A DNA stretch of 64,000 bases, from positions 31,184,488 through 31,248,487 of the forward strand of contig JAQNBH010000015.1 of assembly GCA_028752905.1 (NCBI GenBank), read 5' to 3'. The position numbers and the translations under genes are program-made. The notes under the pieces are model-generated. The model searched no databases. It was not told the origin of the DNA and was given only the letters and a program-made list of their open reading frames with translations. The DNA comes from Cladorhizidae sp. MBARI D1340-BT2. Lineage: Eukaryota > Porifera > Demospongiae > Poecilosclerida > Cladorhizidae. Below are positions 42,860 through 54,455 of this stretch, piece after piece (positions within the stretch are counted from its first letter, which is position 1; every line of letters starts with the position of its first letter).

Positions 42860-45838
42860 TGAGACGATCCATCACTCCATCTTCATCAGGCCATGAGTAG
42901 CTAGGGCAATCACTCCACCTTCATCAGGCCAGTAGCTAGGGCAACCACTCCACCTTCATCAGGCCAGTAGCTAGGGCAACCACTCCACCTTCATCAGGCC
43001 ATGAGTAGCTAGGGCAACCACTCCACCTCCATCAGGCCATGACTAGGGAAATCACTCCACCTTCATCAGGCCATGAGTAGCTAGGGCAATCACTCCACCT
43101 TCATCAGGCCATGAGTAGCTAGGGCAACCACTCCACCTTCATCAGGCCATGACTAGGGCAATCACTCCACCTCCATCAGGCCATGAGTAGCTAGGGCAAC
43201 CACTCCACCTCCATCAGGCCAGTAGCTAGGGCAATCACTCCACCTTCATCAGGCCATGAGTAGCTAGGGCAATCACTCCACCTCCATCAGGCCAGTAGCT
43301 AGGGCAATCACTCCACCTTCATCAGGCCATGAGTAGCTAGGGCAATCACTCCACCTTCATCAGGCCATGACTAGGGCAATCACTCCACCTCCATCAGGCC
43401 ATGAGTAGCTAGGGCAACCACTCCACCTCCATCAGGCCATGACTAGGGCAACCACTCCACCTCAATCAGGCCATGAGTAGCTAGGGCAATCACTCCACCT
43501 CCATCAGGCCATGAGTAGGGCAATCACTCCACCTTCATCAGGCCATGAGTAGCTAGGGCAATCACTCCACCTTCATCAGGCCATGAGTAGCTAGGGCAAT
43601 CACTCCACCTTCATCAGGCCATGAGTAGGGCAATCACTCCACCTTCATCAGGCCATGAGTAGCTAGGGCAATCACTCCACCTTCATCAGGCCAGTAGCTA
43701 GGGCAATCACTCCACCTTCATCAGGCCATGAGTAGGGCAATCACTCCACCTTCATCAGGCCATGACTAGGGCAATCACTCCACCTCCATCAGGCCATGAG
43801 TAGCTAGGGCAACCACTCCACCTCCATCAGGCCATGACTAGGGCAACCACTCCACCTCCATCAGGCCATGAGTAGCTAGGGCAATCACTCCACCTCCATC
43901 AGGCCATGAGTAGGGCAATCACTCCACCTTCATCAGGCCATGAGTAGCTAGGGCAATCACTCCACCTTCATCAGGCCATGAGTAGGGCAATCACTCCACC
44001 TCCATTAGGCCATGAGTAGGGCAATCACTTCACCTTCATCAGGCCATGAGTAGCTAGGGCAACCACTCCACCTCCATCAGGCCATGACTAGGGCAATCAC
44101 TCCACCTCCATCAGGCCATGAGTAGCTAGGGCAATCACTCCACCTCCATCAGGCCATGACTAGGGCAATCACTCCACCTTCATCAGGCCATGAGTAGCAA
44201 GGGCAATCACTCCACCTTCATCAGGCCATGACTAGGGCAATCACTCCACCTTCATCAGGCCATGAGTAGCTAGGGCAACCACTCCACCTCCATCAGGCCA
44301 TGACTAGGGCAATCACTCCACCTTCATCAGGCCATGAGTAGCTAGGGCAACCACTCCACCTTCATCAGGCCAGTAGCTAGGGCAACCACTCCACCTTCAT
44401 CAGGCCAGTAGCTAGGGCAATCACTCCACCTTCATCAGGCCATGAGTAGCTAGGGCAACCACTCCACCTTCATCAGGCCAGTAGCTAGGGCAATCACTCC
44501 ACCTTCATCAGGCCAGTAGCTAGGGCAACCACTCCACCTCCATCAGGCCATGAGTAGCTAGGGCAATCACTCCACCTTCATCAGGCCAGTAGCTAGGGCA
44601 ACCACTCCACCTCCATCAGGCCATGACTAGGGCAACCACTCCACCTTCATCAGGCCATGAGTAGCTAGGGCAATCACTCCACCTTCATCAGGCCATGAGT
44701 AGCTAGGGCAATCACTCCACCTTCATCAGGCCATGAGTAGCTAGGGCAATCACTCCACCTCCATCAGGCCATGACTAGGGCAATCACTCCACCTTCATCA
44801 GGCCATGAGTAGCTAGGGCAACCACTCCACCTCCATCAGGCCATGACTAGGGCAATCACTCCACCTTCATCAGGCCATGAGTAGCTAGGGCAACCACTCC
44901 ACCTTCATCAGGCCATGAGTAGCTAGGGCAATCACTCCACCTCCATCAGGCCATGACTAGGGCAATCACTCCACCTTCATCAGGCCATGAGTAGCTAGGG
45001 CAACCACTCCACCGTCATCAGGCCATGACTAGGGCAATCACTCCACCTTCATCAGGCCATGAGTAGCTAGGGCAATCACTCCACCTTCATCAGGCCATGA
45101 CTAGGGCAACCACTCCACCTTCATCAGGCCAGTAGCTAGGGCAATCACTCCACCTTCATCAGGCCAGTAGCTAGGGCAACCACTCCACCTCCATCAGGCC
45201 ATGAGTAGCTAGGGCAATCACTCCACCTTCATCAGGCCATGACTAGGGCAATCACTCCACCTCCATCAGGCCATGAGTAGCTAGGGCAACCACTCCACCT
45301 CCATCAGGCCATGAGTAGCTAGGGCAACCACTCCACCTCCATCAGGCCATGAGTAGCTAGGGCAACCACTCCACCTTCATCAGGCCAGTAGCTAGGGCAA
45401 TCACTCCACCTTCATCAGGCCAGTAGCTAGGGCAACCACTCCACCTCCATCAGGCCATGAGTAGCTAGGGCAATCACTCCACCTTCATCAGGCCAGTAGC
45501 TAGGGCAATCACTCCACCTTCATCAGGCCATGAGTAGCTAGGGCACCCACTCCACCTTCATCAGGCCATGAGTAGCTAGGGCAACCACTCCACCTTCATC
45601 AGGCCATGACTAGGGCAATCACTCCACCTTCATCAGGCCATGAGTAGCTAGGGCAATCACTCCACCTTCATCAGGCCATGAGTAGCTAGGGCAATCACTC
45701 CACCTTCATCAGGCCATGAGTAGCTAGGGCAATCACTCCACCTTCATCAGGCCATGAGTAGCTAGGGCAATCACTCCACCTTCATCAGGCCATGAGTAGC
45801 TAGGGCACCCACTCCACCTTCATCAGGCCATGAGTAGC
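42860..45838. repeat. 38-bp minisatellite with 30-34-bp variants, about 85 copies
   Basis: CTCCACCTTCATCAGGCCAT plus GAGTAGCTAGGGCAATCA. Shorter units replace CATGAGTAGCTAGGG by CAGTAGCTAGGG, CATGAGTAGGG or CATGACTAGGG. It shares CCTTCATCAGG with the 33-bp array at 13 kb. It is placed between two parts of a minus-strand RT remnant. Confidence 0.96.
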
Positions 45839-45928
45839 CACAATAGCAACAGATGTGGGGCTTGCAAGGTAATGAAACTAGACTACTACTCGGATGGTGT
45901 CATTGTCCATGCACATACAAGAGAAGAA

Positions 45929-46327
45929 CTAGGAGGGGAATTCAGCAGCACTCCAGGATTTTGACAAGTGCTCCCGGGATAGAGCACTTAGGATCGTATC
46001 TCTAGTGACAATGTCAGAGCAGATTATTTCTGTCTTATGGTGGTCTAGGTGAAGAACCAGCTCCACCATCTCCACATCACTCGGCACACCCTCCACACTC
46101 TCTGAGAATGCCACCTTCCAGGCAGGACAGGGGCACCTCAGACATCCGGCAAGAACGAAGCTGGTGGATATAGTCAAGCGGAATAGAAGAGGACCCGATG
46201 ATTGCCTGGCTGTACTCCTTCGGCTGATTATTAACTCTTTATCTTGCCAGAAGATCATGAAGGGTGAGGAGTATGGAGTGGTTAAGGAGTCATGTCTGGG
46301 GGCCAATCTCTGACCTGCATCCAACAT
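45929..46327 (-). pseudogene. RT palm-domain fragment
   Basis: A 132-residue open frame whose second half reads VEMVELVLHLDHHKTEIICS then DIVTRDTILSALS. This matches the segment just after the catalytic centre of non-LTR-type RTs (LGL.LN..KSEIICDD..TRDAIL..P). The expected LLGSPIG motif that follows is not seen: the frame runs into SAAEFPS and then the array. It is a fragment of the same kind of element as 21781-22079 and 42548-42826. Confidence 0.5.
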
Positions 46328-46383
46328 CTCATCCTAGTTTAGAGAAATGCATTGGAGAGAAAAGAAGAGAAAGGAATCAGAAC

Positions 46384-46483
46384 TGCCCATGTAGATCACA
46401 AGCAGTTAGATGATCCTTTACCAACTATGTTGGGTGTATATGGTAAAGGGTCACCTAACTGGCTATGGTCTACATGGGTACAG
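46384..46483. repeat. ~100-bp foldback, 40-bp arms
   Basis: CCCATGTAGATCACAAGC... CAGTTAGATGATCCTTTACC pairs with GGTAAAGGGTCACCTAACTG ...GGTCTACATGGG, with about six mismatches in 40 and a 17-base loop. It has the form of a very short MITE. Confidence 0.8.
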
Positions 46484-47071
46484 TCCTGTTCCACTTCTTC
46501 TTAACAGTCAATCCATATTCTATGTTCCACGTTGCGTGTTCCATGTTCCGTGTTGCATGTTCCGTGTTCCATTTAATAATAAAAACATTCTTGGTCTTGC
46601 TGCTATATTGTTTGTTTGCATTAGCCAGCGTAGTGAATGGTCCTTTCTACACTACACATATCAGCACGTGCCATGTCTTGCTGCTATTGTTGGTTGTACC
46701 CATGTAGGGGCCAGCTACAGCCGCCTTCAAGGGTATGTAACAGCTGCACTGGAAAGCTCCCCTCCACAAAATAACAACAACAACAAAACAGAAGATATTT
46801 TGGTGGAGAAGCTGTAGTCAGTCTCCTTTGGACTTGCTCAGTGCCACAAACAAGCAGCTGAACTGAGCACGGCTTATGGCACGTGCATTAACTTGTTGTG
46901 TCGTCAATACTTTTTACACACTACCTATATATGTTTTTTTGTTGTTTTTGTAATGGACTACCTTAGCGATGGATCCAAGAGACTGGCTTGAGTCTTTATC
47001 AACTCAGTTGGTTTCTGGGGGTGGGGGTTACAATTCACCATTTTGAAATAGGAATAGGGAGAGCCACTGCA
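46484..47071. other. unique sequence with short TGTTCCGTGTTGCA repeats
   Basis: 46510-46570 carries three or four copies of a GTTCC(A/G)TGTTGC motif. Open frames at 46410-46817 are not recognised. Confidence 0.4.
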
Positions 47072-47095
47072 CCCCCCCCCCCCCCCCCCCCCCCC
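47072..47095. repeat. C homopolymer (24 C)
   Basis: Uninterrupted run of C. Length is uncertain in any assembly. 47096-47725 holds no gene I can support; a 21-bp duplication GCCGAGAGGTTACGGTCAG occurs at about 47477-47518. Confidence 0.9.
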
Positions 47096-47725
47096 ATAAT
47101 TGAAAGACCCTAATAAGAGTGCACCTTATATAGACCCATGTAAACACACCAACACATTTAAATAGTCTCATGTTTCCTGTGGCATGTCTGGGATTACCCA
47201 ATGGATTCTTGGGCTTTTTTGAGCCTCAACCACAAGGCATAGCTACTTCTAGTGATGCACTATCACTGCCATCTCATATTCCTTTTAACACATCAGGTTT
47301 CTTCCCTTCCCTTGAAGTGTGTGGGGTGTGGGTGGGGCTAAAAGGAGAACTGTAGACAGAGTGTTCCCATGGTATCATGTTAGACTTTCTGTCACTGAAT
47401 AAGTTGCCAAGAGTTCAAGGACATCTCTGGACACACAGACAGAACGACTGTTGATGTACGTAGAACGAACCACAAAGCCGAGAGGTTACGGTCAGCGGCC
47501 GAGAGGTTACGGTCAGTGGGGCACTACTCCAAATGAAGTATCTTGTATGCGGATGAATGGAATAAACTTCATGCATCATGGTTGCATCATATAATTGCAG
47601 ATCTGAAATCACGTTGTTGTTTTTCCCTGGGGAAAACTGGTGGGGATGGGAGAGGTGGGGGGAGGAGGGGGAGGGGGGATGGGAGAGGGGGGAGCAGCCA
47701 CTGAGCCACAGCCTCCCCATGGAAC

Positions 47726-47781
47726 TCAACTCAAGAACTGGAACTCAAGAACTGGAACTCAAGAACTGGAACTCAAGAACT
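47726..47781. repeat. 14-bp tandem repeat
   Basis: AACTCAAGAACTGG, four copies. Confidence 0.9.
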
Positions 47782-47867
47782 GCATTTAAAGAGCATTCAA
47801 GTAGAGTAGGTAGTGTGGCCAACCTTAAATCTGCCGGAGTAGAAGGTTTGTTACTGTTCCTATTATG

Positions 47868-48118
47868 GGATCCAGCATCATATTAAGGGAACTGTCAGCC
47901 TAGTATGAGATCCAGCAGCTACTAGAGGTATCTAGGTATATTAAGGGAACTGTCAGCTGGTATGGGATCCAACAGCAGTTACTTAGAGGTATCTAGATAT
48001 ATTAAGGGAACTGTCAGCTGGTATGGGACCATCAGCAGTTACTAGAGGTATCTAGATATATTAAGGGAACTGTCAGCTGGTATGGGATCCAGCAGCACAC
48101 TAGAGGTATCTAGATATA
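47868..48118. repeat. ~60-bp tandem repeat, four copies
   Basis: TATTAAGGGAACTGTCAGCT, GGTATGGGATCCAGCAGCAG, TTACTAGAGGTATCTAGATA. Moderately diverged. Confidence 0.9.
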
Positions 48119-48367
48119 TGAAATTGTCAAGGTCAGTTGCAGTACTTAGTTTTTAGTTCTAAATGGTCCATGAAAAACTACCTGCCCAAGACAATACAGT
48201 TTTAGATACTGTAGCTACAAGTTATGTTTGCACAAACCAGCTAACAATACTGACTTGCTAGAGCACTTAGACTTTTCTGGGGCAGCCTTGTAGATCTTGG
48301 GTGGATAACTAATGTTTATCTCCACAACCAAATTGTTTTTTTAATTGCTTCTCAGGCCGAGTTCCAG

Positions 48368-48420
48368 ATGAAGGCTAGAGCATCTAGTCCAATTTCAAGT
48401 TGATTATTGAGAAGGTTTGA
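48368..48420 (-). mobile_element. MITE end, inverted copy
   Basis: GATGAAGGCTAGAGCATCTA then GTCCAATTTCAAGTTGATTA TTGAGAAGG: the inverse complement of the inner part of the 40448 element, including the CTAGCCTTCATC core, but cut short and lacking the CGACGTTTTGA block. Confidence 0.6.
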
Positions 48421-48473
48421 AATTGACTGTAGCTGACTGCTGTTAAAAGTTGTAGTTGTCTGTGCCTGGTGCT

Positions 48474-48492
48474 GTGTGTGTGTGTGTGTGCA
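48474..48492. repeat. TG microsatellite
   Basis: About nine TG dinucleotides. Confidence 0.85.
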
Positions 48493-49282
48493 GTGTATGT
48501 GTCAGTATAATTATGGTGTCTTATAGCTTGAAGGTGTTCCTTTCAAAAGTACAGCTGTGGTCTTGTTCTGTGGGCTAAGACTACACAGGGAGGCTGACCA
48601 AAGTTGCACCACCTTGTGCTGTCAAAGGACAAGGTTACCTATTACATAAGGAGGTGCTTATTGCTTACTGACACTCCAAAGATACCTCGACAATCCAGCG
48701 AGATACATCATAACTTTGCATGTGCTTGTGGTTTAGTGGTGATTTAAATCTGTGACATGAAGAGTGGTCAACGGAGCTCGGTAGAGGTCCAGTGCGTGCA
48801 GAGAAGAGGAAAGACTACCTCACTCCTGCTATGACAGAACTGACTCCGAATGCGATGATGACATCATGAGTGAGGATGACGTACGTTTAGATCAGCAAGA
48901 ACAGCTGATTGCCAAGTAAAAGTGCCACTGGAATGAGTAGCAGTACTGCCATTGTTGCCAGAGAGAGTGGCTCTATAACTGTGTGCTCAATGAAAACCCC
49001 AAAAGCCTAACAACCTATGGAGAATGCTGTTCTGTCCTCATTCATAAAGAAAGGCTGAAGTAGTTCCCATGGATCACACTCTGCACTGGGTAGTCTGGGG
49101 AGCATAAGCTGCTAATTTTCGCAAAGAAAGGGGGTGAAGTTTTCTTACTTTTTTTTGAGAACTTTTAAAGTAGGCAGTTGAAGGGTTTCGAATCCATGAG
49201 AGCTCGGTCCATCACCTGGAGGCACAAGGAAAGCATCAACCACTAAACAGCCCCTCCTTAAACTCCAGGAAGTTCCACGATC
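48493..49282. other. unique sequence before the 57-bp array
   Basis: A plus-strand stretch (about 48800-49060) reads like a decayed Cys/acidic-rich protein (ECDDDIMSEDDVRLDQQEQ, later CHCCQREW) with several stops. The family was not identified. Confidence 0.3.
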
Positions 49283-51510
49283 GGGACTCATGAGGCAACT
49301 GGAAGCAGTGAGGTCTCTTCTGAGACGTGGCATTGCATTGAGACTCGTGAAGCAACTGGAGGCAGTGAGGTCTCTTCTGAGACGTGGCATTGCATTGAGA
49401 CTCATGAAGCAACTGGAGGCAGTGAGGTCTCTTCTGAGACGTGGCATTGCATTGAGACTCATGAAGCAACTGGAGGCAGTGAGGTCTCTTCTGAGACGTG
49501 GCATTGCATTGAGACTCATGAAGCAACTGGAGGCAGTGAGGTCTCTTCTGAGACGTGGCATTGCATTGAGACTCATGAAGCAACTGGAGGCAGTGAGGTC
49601 TCTTCTGAGACGTGGCATTGCATTGAGACTCATGAAGCAACTGGAGGCAGTGAGGTCTCTTCTGAGACGTGGCATTGCATTGAGACTCATGAAGCAACTG
49701 GAGGCAGTGAGGTCTCTTCTGAGACGTGGCATTGCATTGAGACTCATGAAGCAACTGGAGGCAGTGAGGTCTCTTCTGAGACGTGGCATTGCATTGAGAC
49801 TCATGAAGCAACTGGAGGCAGTGAGGTCTCTTCTGAGACGTGGCATTGCACATTGCATTGAGACTCATGAAGCAACTGGAGGCAGTGAGGTCTCTTCTGA
49901 GACGTGGCATTGCATTGAGACTCATGAAGCAACTGGAGGCAGTGAGGTCTCTTCTGAGACGTGGCATTGCATTGGGACTCATGAAGCAACTGGAGGCAGT
50001 GAGGTCTCTTCTGAGACGTGGCATTGCATTGAGACTCATGAAGCAACTGGAAGCAGTGAGGTCTCTTCTGAGACGTGGCATTGCATTGAGATTCATGAAG
50101 CAACTGGAGGCAGTGAGGTCTCTTCTGAGACGTGGCATTGCATTGAGACTCATGAAGCAACTGGAGGCAGTGAGGTCTCTTCTGAGACGTGGCATTGCAT
50201 TGAGACTCATGAAGCAACTGGAGGCAGTGAGGTCTCTTCTGAGACGTGGCATTGCATTGAGACTCATGAAGCAACTGGAGGCAGTGAGGTCTCTTCTGAG
50301 ACGTGGCATTGCATTGAGACTCATGAAGCAACTGGAGGCAGTGAGGTCTCTTCTGAGATCTGAGACGTGGCATTGCATTGAGACTCATGAAGCAACTGGA
50401 GGCAGTGAGGTCTCTTCTGAGACGTGGCATTACATTGAGACTCATGAAGCAACTGGAAGCAGTGAGGTCTCTTCTGAGACGTGGTTGCATTGAGACTCAT
50501 GAAGCAGCTGGAAGCAGTGAGGTCTCTTCTGAGACGTGGCATTGCATTGAGACTCATGAAGCAACTGGAGGCAGTGAGGTCTCTTCTGAGACGTGGCATT
50601 GCATTGAGACTCATGAAGCAACTGGAAGCAGTGAGGTCTCTTCTGAGACGTGGCATTGCATTGAGACTCATGAAGCAACTGGAGGCAGTGAGGTCTCTTC
50701 TGAGACGTGGCATTGCATTGAGACTCATGAAGCAACTGGAGGCAGTGAGGTCTCTTCTGAGACGTGGCATTGCATTGAGACTCATGAAGCAACTGGAAGC
50801 AGTGAGGTCTCTTCTGAGACGTGGCATTGCATTGAGACTCATGAAGCAACTGGAGGCAGTGAGGTCCCTTCTGAGACGTGGCATTGCATTGAGACTCATG
50901 AAGCAACTGGAGGCAGTGAGGTCTCTTCTGAGACGTGGCATTACATTGAGACTCATGAAGCAACTGGAGACAGTGAGGTCTCTTCTGAGACGTGGCATTG
51001 CATTGAGACTCATGAAGCAACTGGAAGCAGTGAGGTCTCTTCTGAGACGTGGCATTGCATTGAGACTCATGAAGGAACTGGAGGCAGTGAGGTCTCTTCT
51101 GAGACGTGGCATTGCATTGAGACTCATGAAGCAACTGGAGGCAGTGAGGTCTCTTCTGAGACGTGGCATTACATTGAGACTCATGAAGCAACTGGAAGCA
51201 GTGAGGTCTCTTCTGAGACGTGGCATTGCATTGAGACTCATGAAGCAGCTGGAAGCAGTGAGGTCTCTTCTGAGACGTGGCATTGCATTGAGACTCATGA
51301 AGCAACTGGAGGCAGTGAGGTCTCTTCTGAGACGTGGCATTGCATTGAGACTCATGAAGCAACTGGAAGCAGTGAGGTCTCTTCTGAGACGTGGCATTGC
51401 ATTGAGACTCATGAAGCAACTGGAGGCAGTGAGGTCTCTTCTGAGACGTGGCATTGCATTGAGACTCATGAAGCAACTGGAAGCAGTGAGGTCTCTTCTA
51501 AGACATGAGA
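49283..51510. repeat. 57-bp minisatellite, about 39 copies
   Basis: GACGTGGCATTGCATTGAGA, CTCATGAAGCAACTGGAGGC, AGTGAGGTCTCTTCTGA. The length is 19 codons. Two plus frames (MKQLEAVRSLLRRGIALRL; ETHEATGGSEVSSETWHCI) and two minus frames (MPRLRRDLTASSCFMSLNA; QCNATSQKRPHCLQLLHES) are open over long stretches. Irregular units near 49850, 50355 and 50480 shift the frames. Main variants are GGAGGC/GGAAGC, GCAACT/GCAGCT and TTGCA/TTACA. Confidence 0.96.
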
Positions 51511-52227
51511 GGGCAACTTACACCAACTACTGGCTTCCTGGTCGGGTAGTAATGCTATTGTCATTAAAAACTTTGATTGAAGAAGGCAACACATGCTACT
51601 TGATATGCCGAATGAGCTAATTACTTTACTTGAATTACTTTAATGGAGCAGAACGTTTTGAGACAGCTGTTGCACAAATCAAGAGAGATTATCCTGGCTG
51701 GTATGCTAGCATTGCAAGTGATGTTAATTGCAAGGAAAGCCTGATCTGTCTATCATATACGTTGATGATCAGTATGTAGTCTACGAAGATGCCTTAGGGC
51801 ATCTCAGTCTCCCTGATATAACAGACTATACTTTATGTTGAGTGCAGAAAGCTATGCTCATACCTTCCATGCTTGTCACTCACTGCGCTGAGGACAAGCA
51901 GGTGATGGAGTAGCCATGCAAGGAAAGAGAAAGGGTGTGGCCTATATACTCCCAACAGAAATAAGTCACAGCAGTTCTTCCTGTACATTGTGTGGCAGAT
52001 TCTCTGAATCTCTGACTTCGAGATGTCGAAGTGGCTAATTAAATTACTGAGAGATGTTTTGGACATTGTGAAGGAGATGTTGGCTCGCCTCACCACTCTC
52101 CCAAGCAGTTACATCGCTTGCATGAGAAAATGTTGCCGAGTCGGGTCCAAAATATAGTATCAGAACCTCTCGTCGCTGCACAGTATTAACAGAAGCAATA
52201 GGTGATGTGATTAAGCAACATACAGTG
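51511..52227. other. unique sequence after the 57-bp array
   Basis: A plus stretch near 51650-51770 reads AERFETAVAQIKRDYPGWYA, protein-like but unrecognised and soon closed by a stop. A minus frame at 51833-52096 is not recognised either. Confidence 0.3.
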
Positions 52228-52530
52228 ACCATGGAGACCATGGAGACCATCATGGAAACCATGGAAACCATCATGGAGACCATCATGGAAACCATGGAAA
52301 CCATCATGGAAACTATGGAAACCATCATGGAGACCATGGAAACCATCATGGGGACTATCATGGAGACCACCATGGAAACCATGGAAACCATCATGGAGAC
52401 CATCATGGAAACCATCATGGAAACTATGGAAACCATCATGGAGACCATGGAAACCATCATGGGGACTATCATGGAGACCATCATGGAAACCATGGAAACC
52501 ATCATGGAGACTATCATGGAAACCATGCAT
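52228..52530. repeat. ATGGA(G/A)ACC-type repeat
   Basis: Mixtures of ATGGAAACC, ATGGAGACC and ATCATGGAAACC in 9- and 12-base steps, with a longer-order duplication of about 120 bp. It keeps a plus frame of MET and IMET and a minus frame of VSM open. Low complexity; not a gene in my view. Confidence 0.93.
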
Positions 52531-53049
52531 CACCAGCATGTGAAGAAGATGGTCTGAAGACTGTTAGAGTTCTTGCTGCTCTTGAGAGCATGATTTGTTC
52601 TTTGGTTTGAAACTGGGCTACCTTCATTTTGATGTAGCTGAGGAAACAGCGAGATATGTCTGCCCAAGTAGCAGTATTGGTTTTGAGCCGACATGTAGGG
52701 TTAAAGTTTGGAGAACCAAAATTGTCAGATGAAGAAACCTTTTGATTGACAGTGGCTCATCTGTTTTGGGAATCATCTGTTTTGGGAACCAAAATAAATT
52801 CATCAGCGCAATTTTGTGGCCCAAAACTATTAGATATATTTGAGCGGAAAGATATAATGCAACCTACAAGTCTGCTAATCGAAGAGCATTGTATTGAAGA
52901 GTAGAAGAGTTTGAGACGCAGTGTTGGAAGGTGTTCTAAACTTTAGCAGATTGTAGAGACAGCTGGGAGTTTTAGGTCACCAGGGCTTACAGAGGTGAAG
53001 AAAGTAAGCAGTATTCACACTGTGAGGGAGAGAGGGAATATCCACACTG
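52531..53049. other. unique sequence, no gene supported
   Basis: No domain or repeat recognised. Confidence 0.4.
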
Positions 53050-54455
53050 AACCAGGCAGTCCAGTCAAAGGTGCACTAGCTGTTGGGACTGAACCAGGCA
53101 GTCACAGGTGCACTAGCTGTTGAGACTGAACCAGGCAGTCACAGGTGCACTAGCTGTTGAGACTGAACCAGGCAGTCACAGGTGCACTAACTGTTGAGAC
53201 TGTACCAGGCAGTCACAGGTGCACTAGCTGTTGAGACTGAACCAGGCAGTCACAGGTGCACTAGCTGTTGAGACTGTACCAGGCAGTCACAGGTGCACTA
53301 ACTGTTGAGACTGTACCAGGCAGTCACAGGTGCACTAGCTGTTGAGACTGAACCAGGCAGTCACAGGTGCACTAACTGTTGAGACTGAACCAGGCAGTCA
53401 CAGGTTCACTAGCTGTTGAGACTGTACCAGGCAGTCACAGGTGCACTAACTGTTGAGACTGTACCAGGCAGTCACAGGTGCACTAACTGTTGAGACTGAA
53501 CCAGGCAGTCACAGGTGCACTAGCTGAACCAGGCAGTCACAGGTTCACTAGCTGTTGAGACTGTACCAGGCAGTCACAGGTGCACTAGCTGTTGAGACTG
53601 TACCAGGCAGTCACAGGTGCACTAACTGTTGAGACTGTACCAGGCAGTCACAGGTTCACTAGCTGTTGAGACTGAACCAGGCAGTCACAGGTTCACTAGC
53701 TGTTGAGACTGTACCAGGCAGTCACAGGTGCACTAGCTGTTGAGACTGAACCAGGCAGTCACAGGTGCACTAGCTGTTGAGACTGAACCAGGCAGTCACA
53801 GGTGCACTAACTGTTGAGACTGTACCAGGCAGTCACAGGTGCACTAGCTGTTGAGACTGTACCAGGCAGTCACAGGTGCACTAACTGTTGAGACTGTACC
53901 AGGCAGTCACAGGTTCACTAGCTGTTGAGACTGTACCAGGCAGTCACAGGTGCACTAGCTGTTTGGACTGAACCAGGCAGTCACAGGTTCACTAGCTGTT
54001 GAGACTGTACCAGGCAGTCACAGGTGCACTAGCTGTTGAGACTGTACCAGGCAGTCACAGGTGCACTAGCTGTTGAGACTGTACCAGGCAGTCACAGGTG
54101 CACTAGCTGTTGAGACTGAACCAGGCAGTCACAGGTGCACTAGCTGTTGAGACTGAACCAGGCAGTCACAGGTGCACTAGCTGTTGAGACTGAACCAGGC
54201 AGTCACAGGTTCACTAGCTGTTGAGACTGAACCAGGCAGTCACAGGTGCACTAGCTGTTGAGACTGTACCAGGCAGTCACAGGTGCACTAGCTGTTGAGA
54301 CTGTACCAGGCAGTCACAGGTGCACTAGCTGTTGAGACTGAACCAGGCAGTCACAGGTGCACTAGCTGTTGAGACTGTACCAGGCAGTCACAGGTGCACT
54401 AGCTGTTGAGACTGAACCAGGCAGTCACAGGTGCACTAGCTGTTGAGACTGTAGC
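53050..54455. repeat. 37-bp minisatellite, about 38 copies
   Basis: GTTGAGACTGAACCAGGCAG plus TCACAGGTGCACTAGCT, with variants CTGTACC, GTTCACT and CTAACT mixed along the array. Confidence 0.96.

Noticed and set aside
49145..51620. Several 200-380-codon frames on both strands
   Set aside because: All come from the 57-bp array. Kept only as a finding about variant pattern, not as genes.
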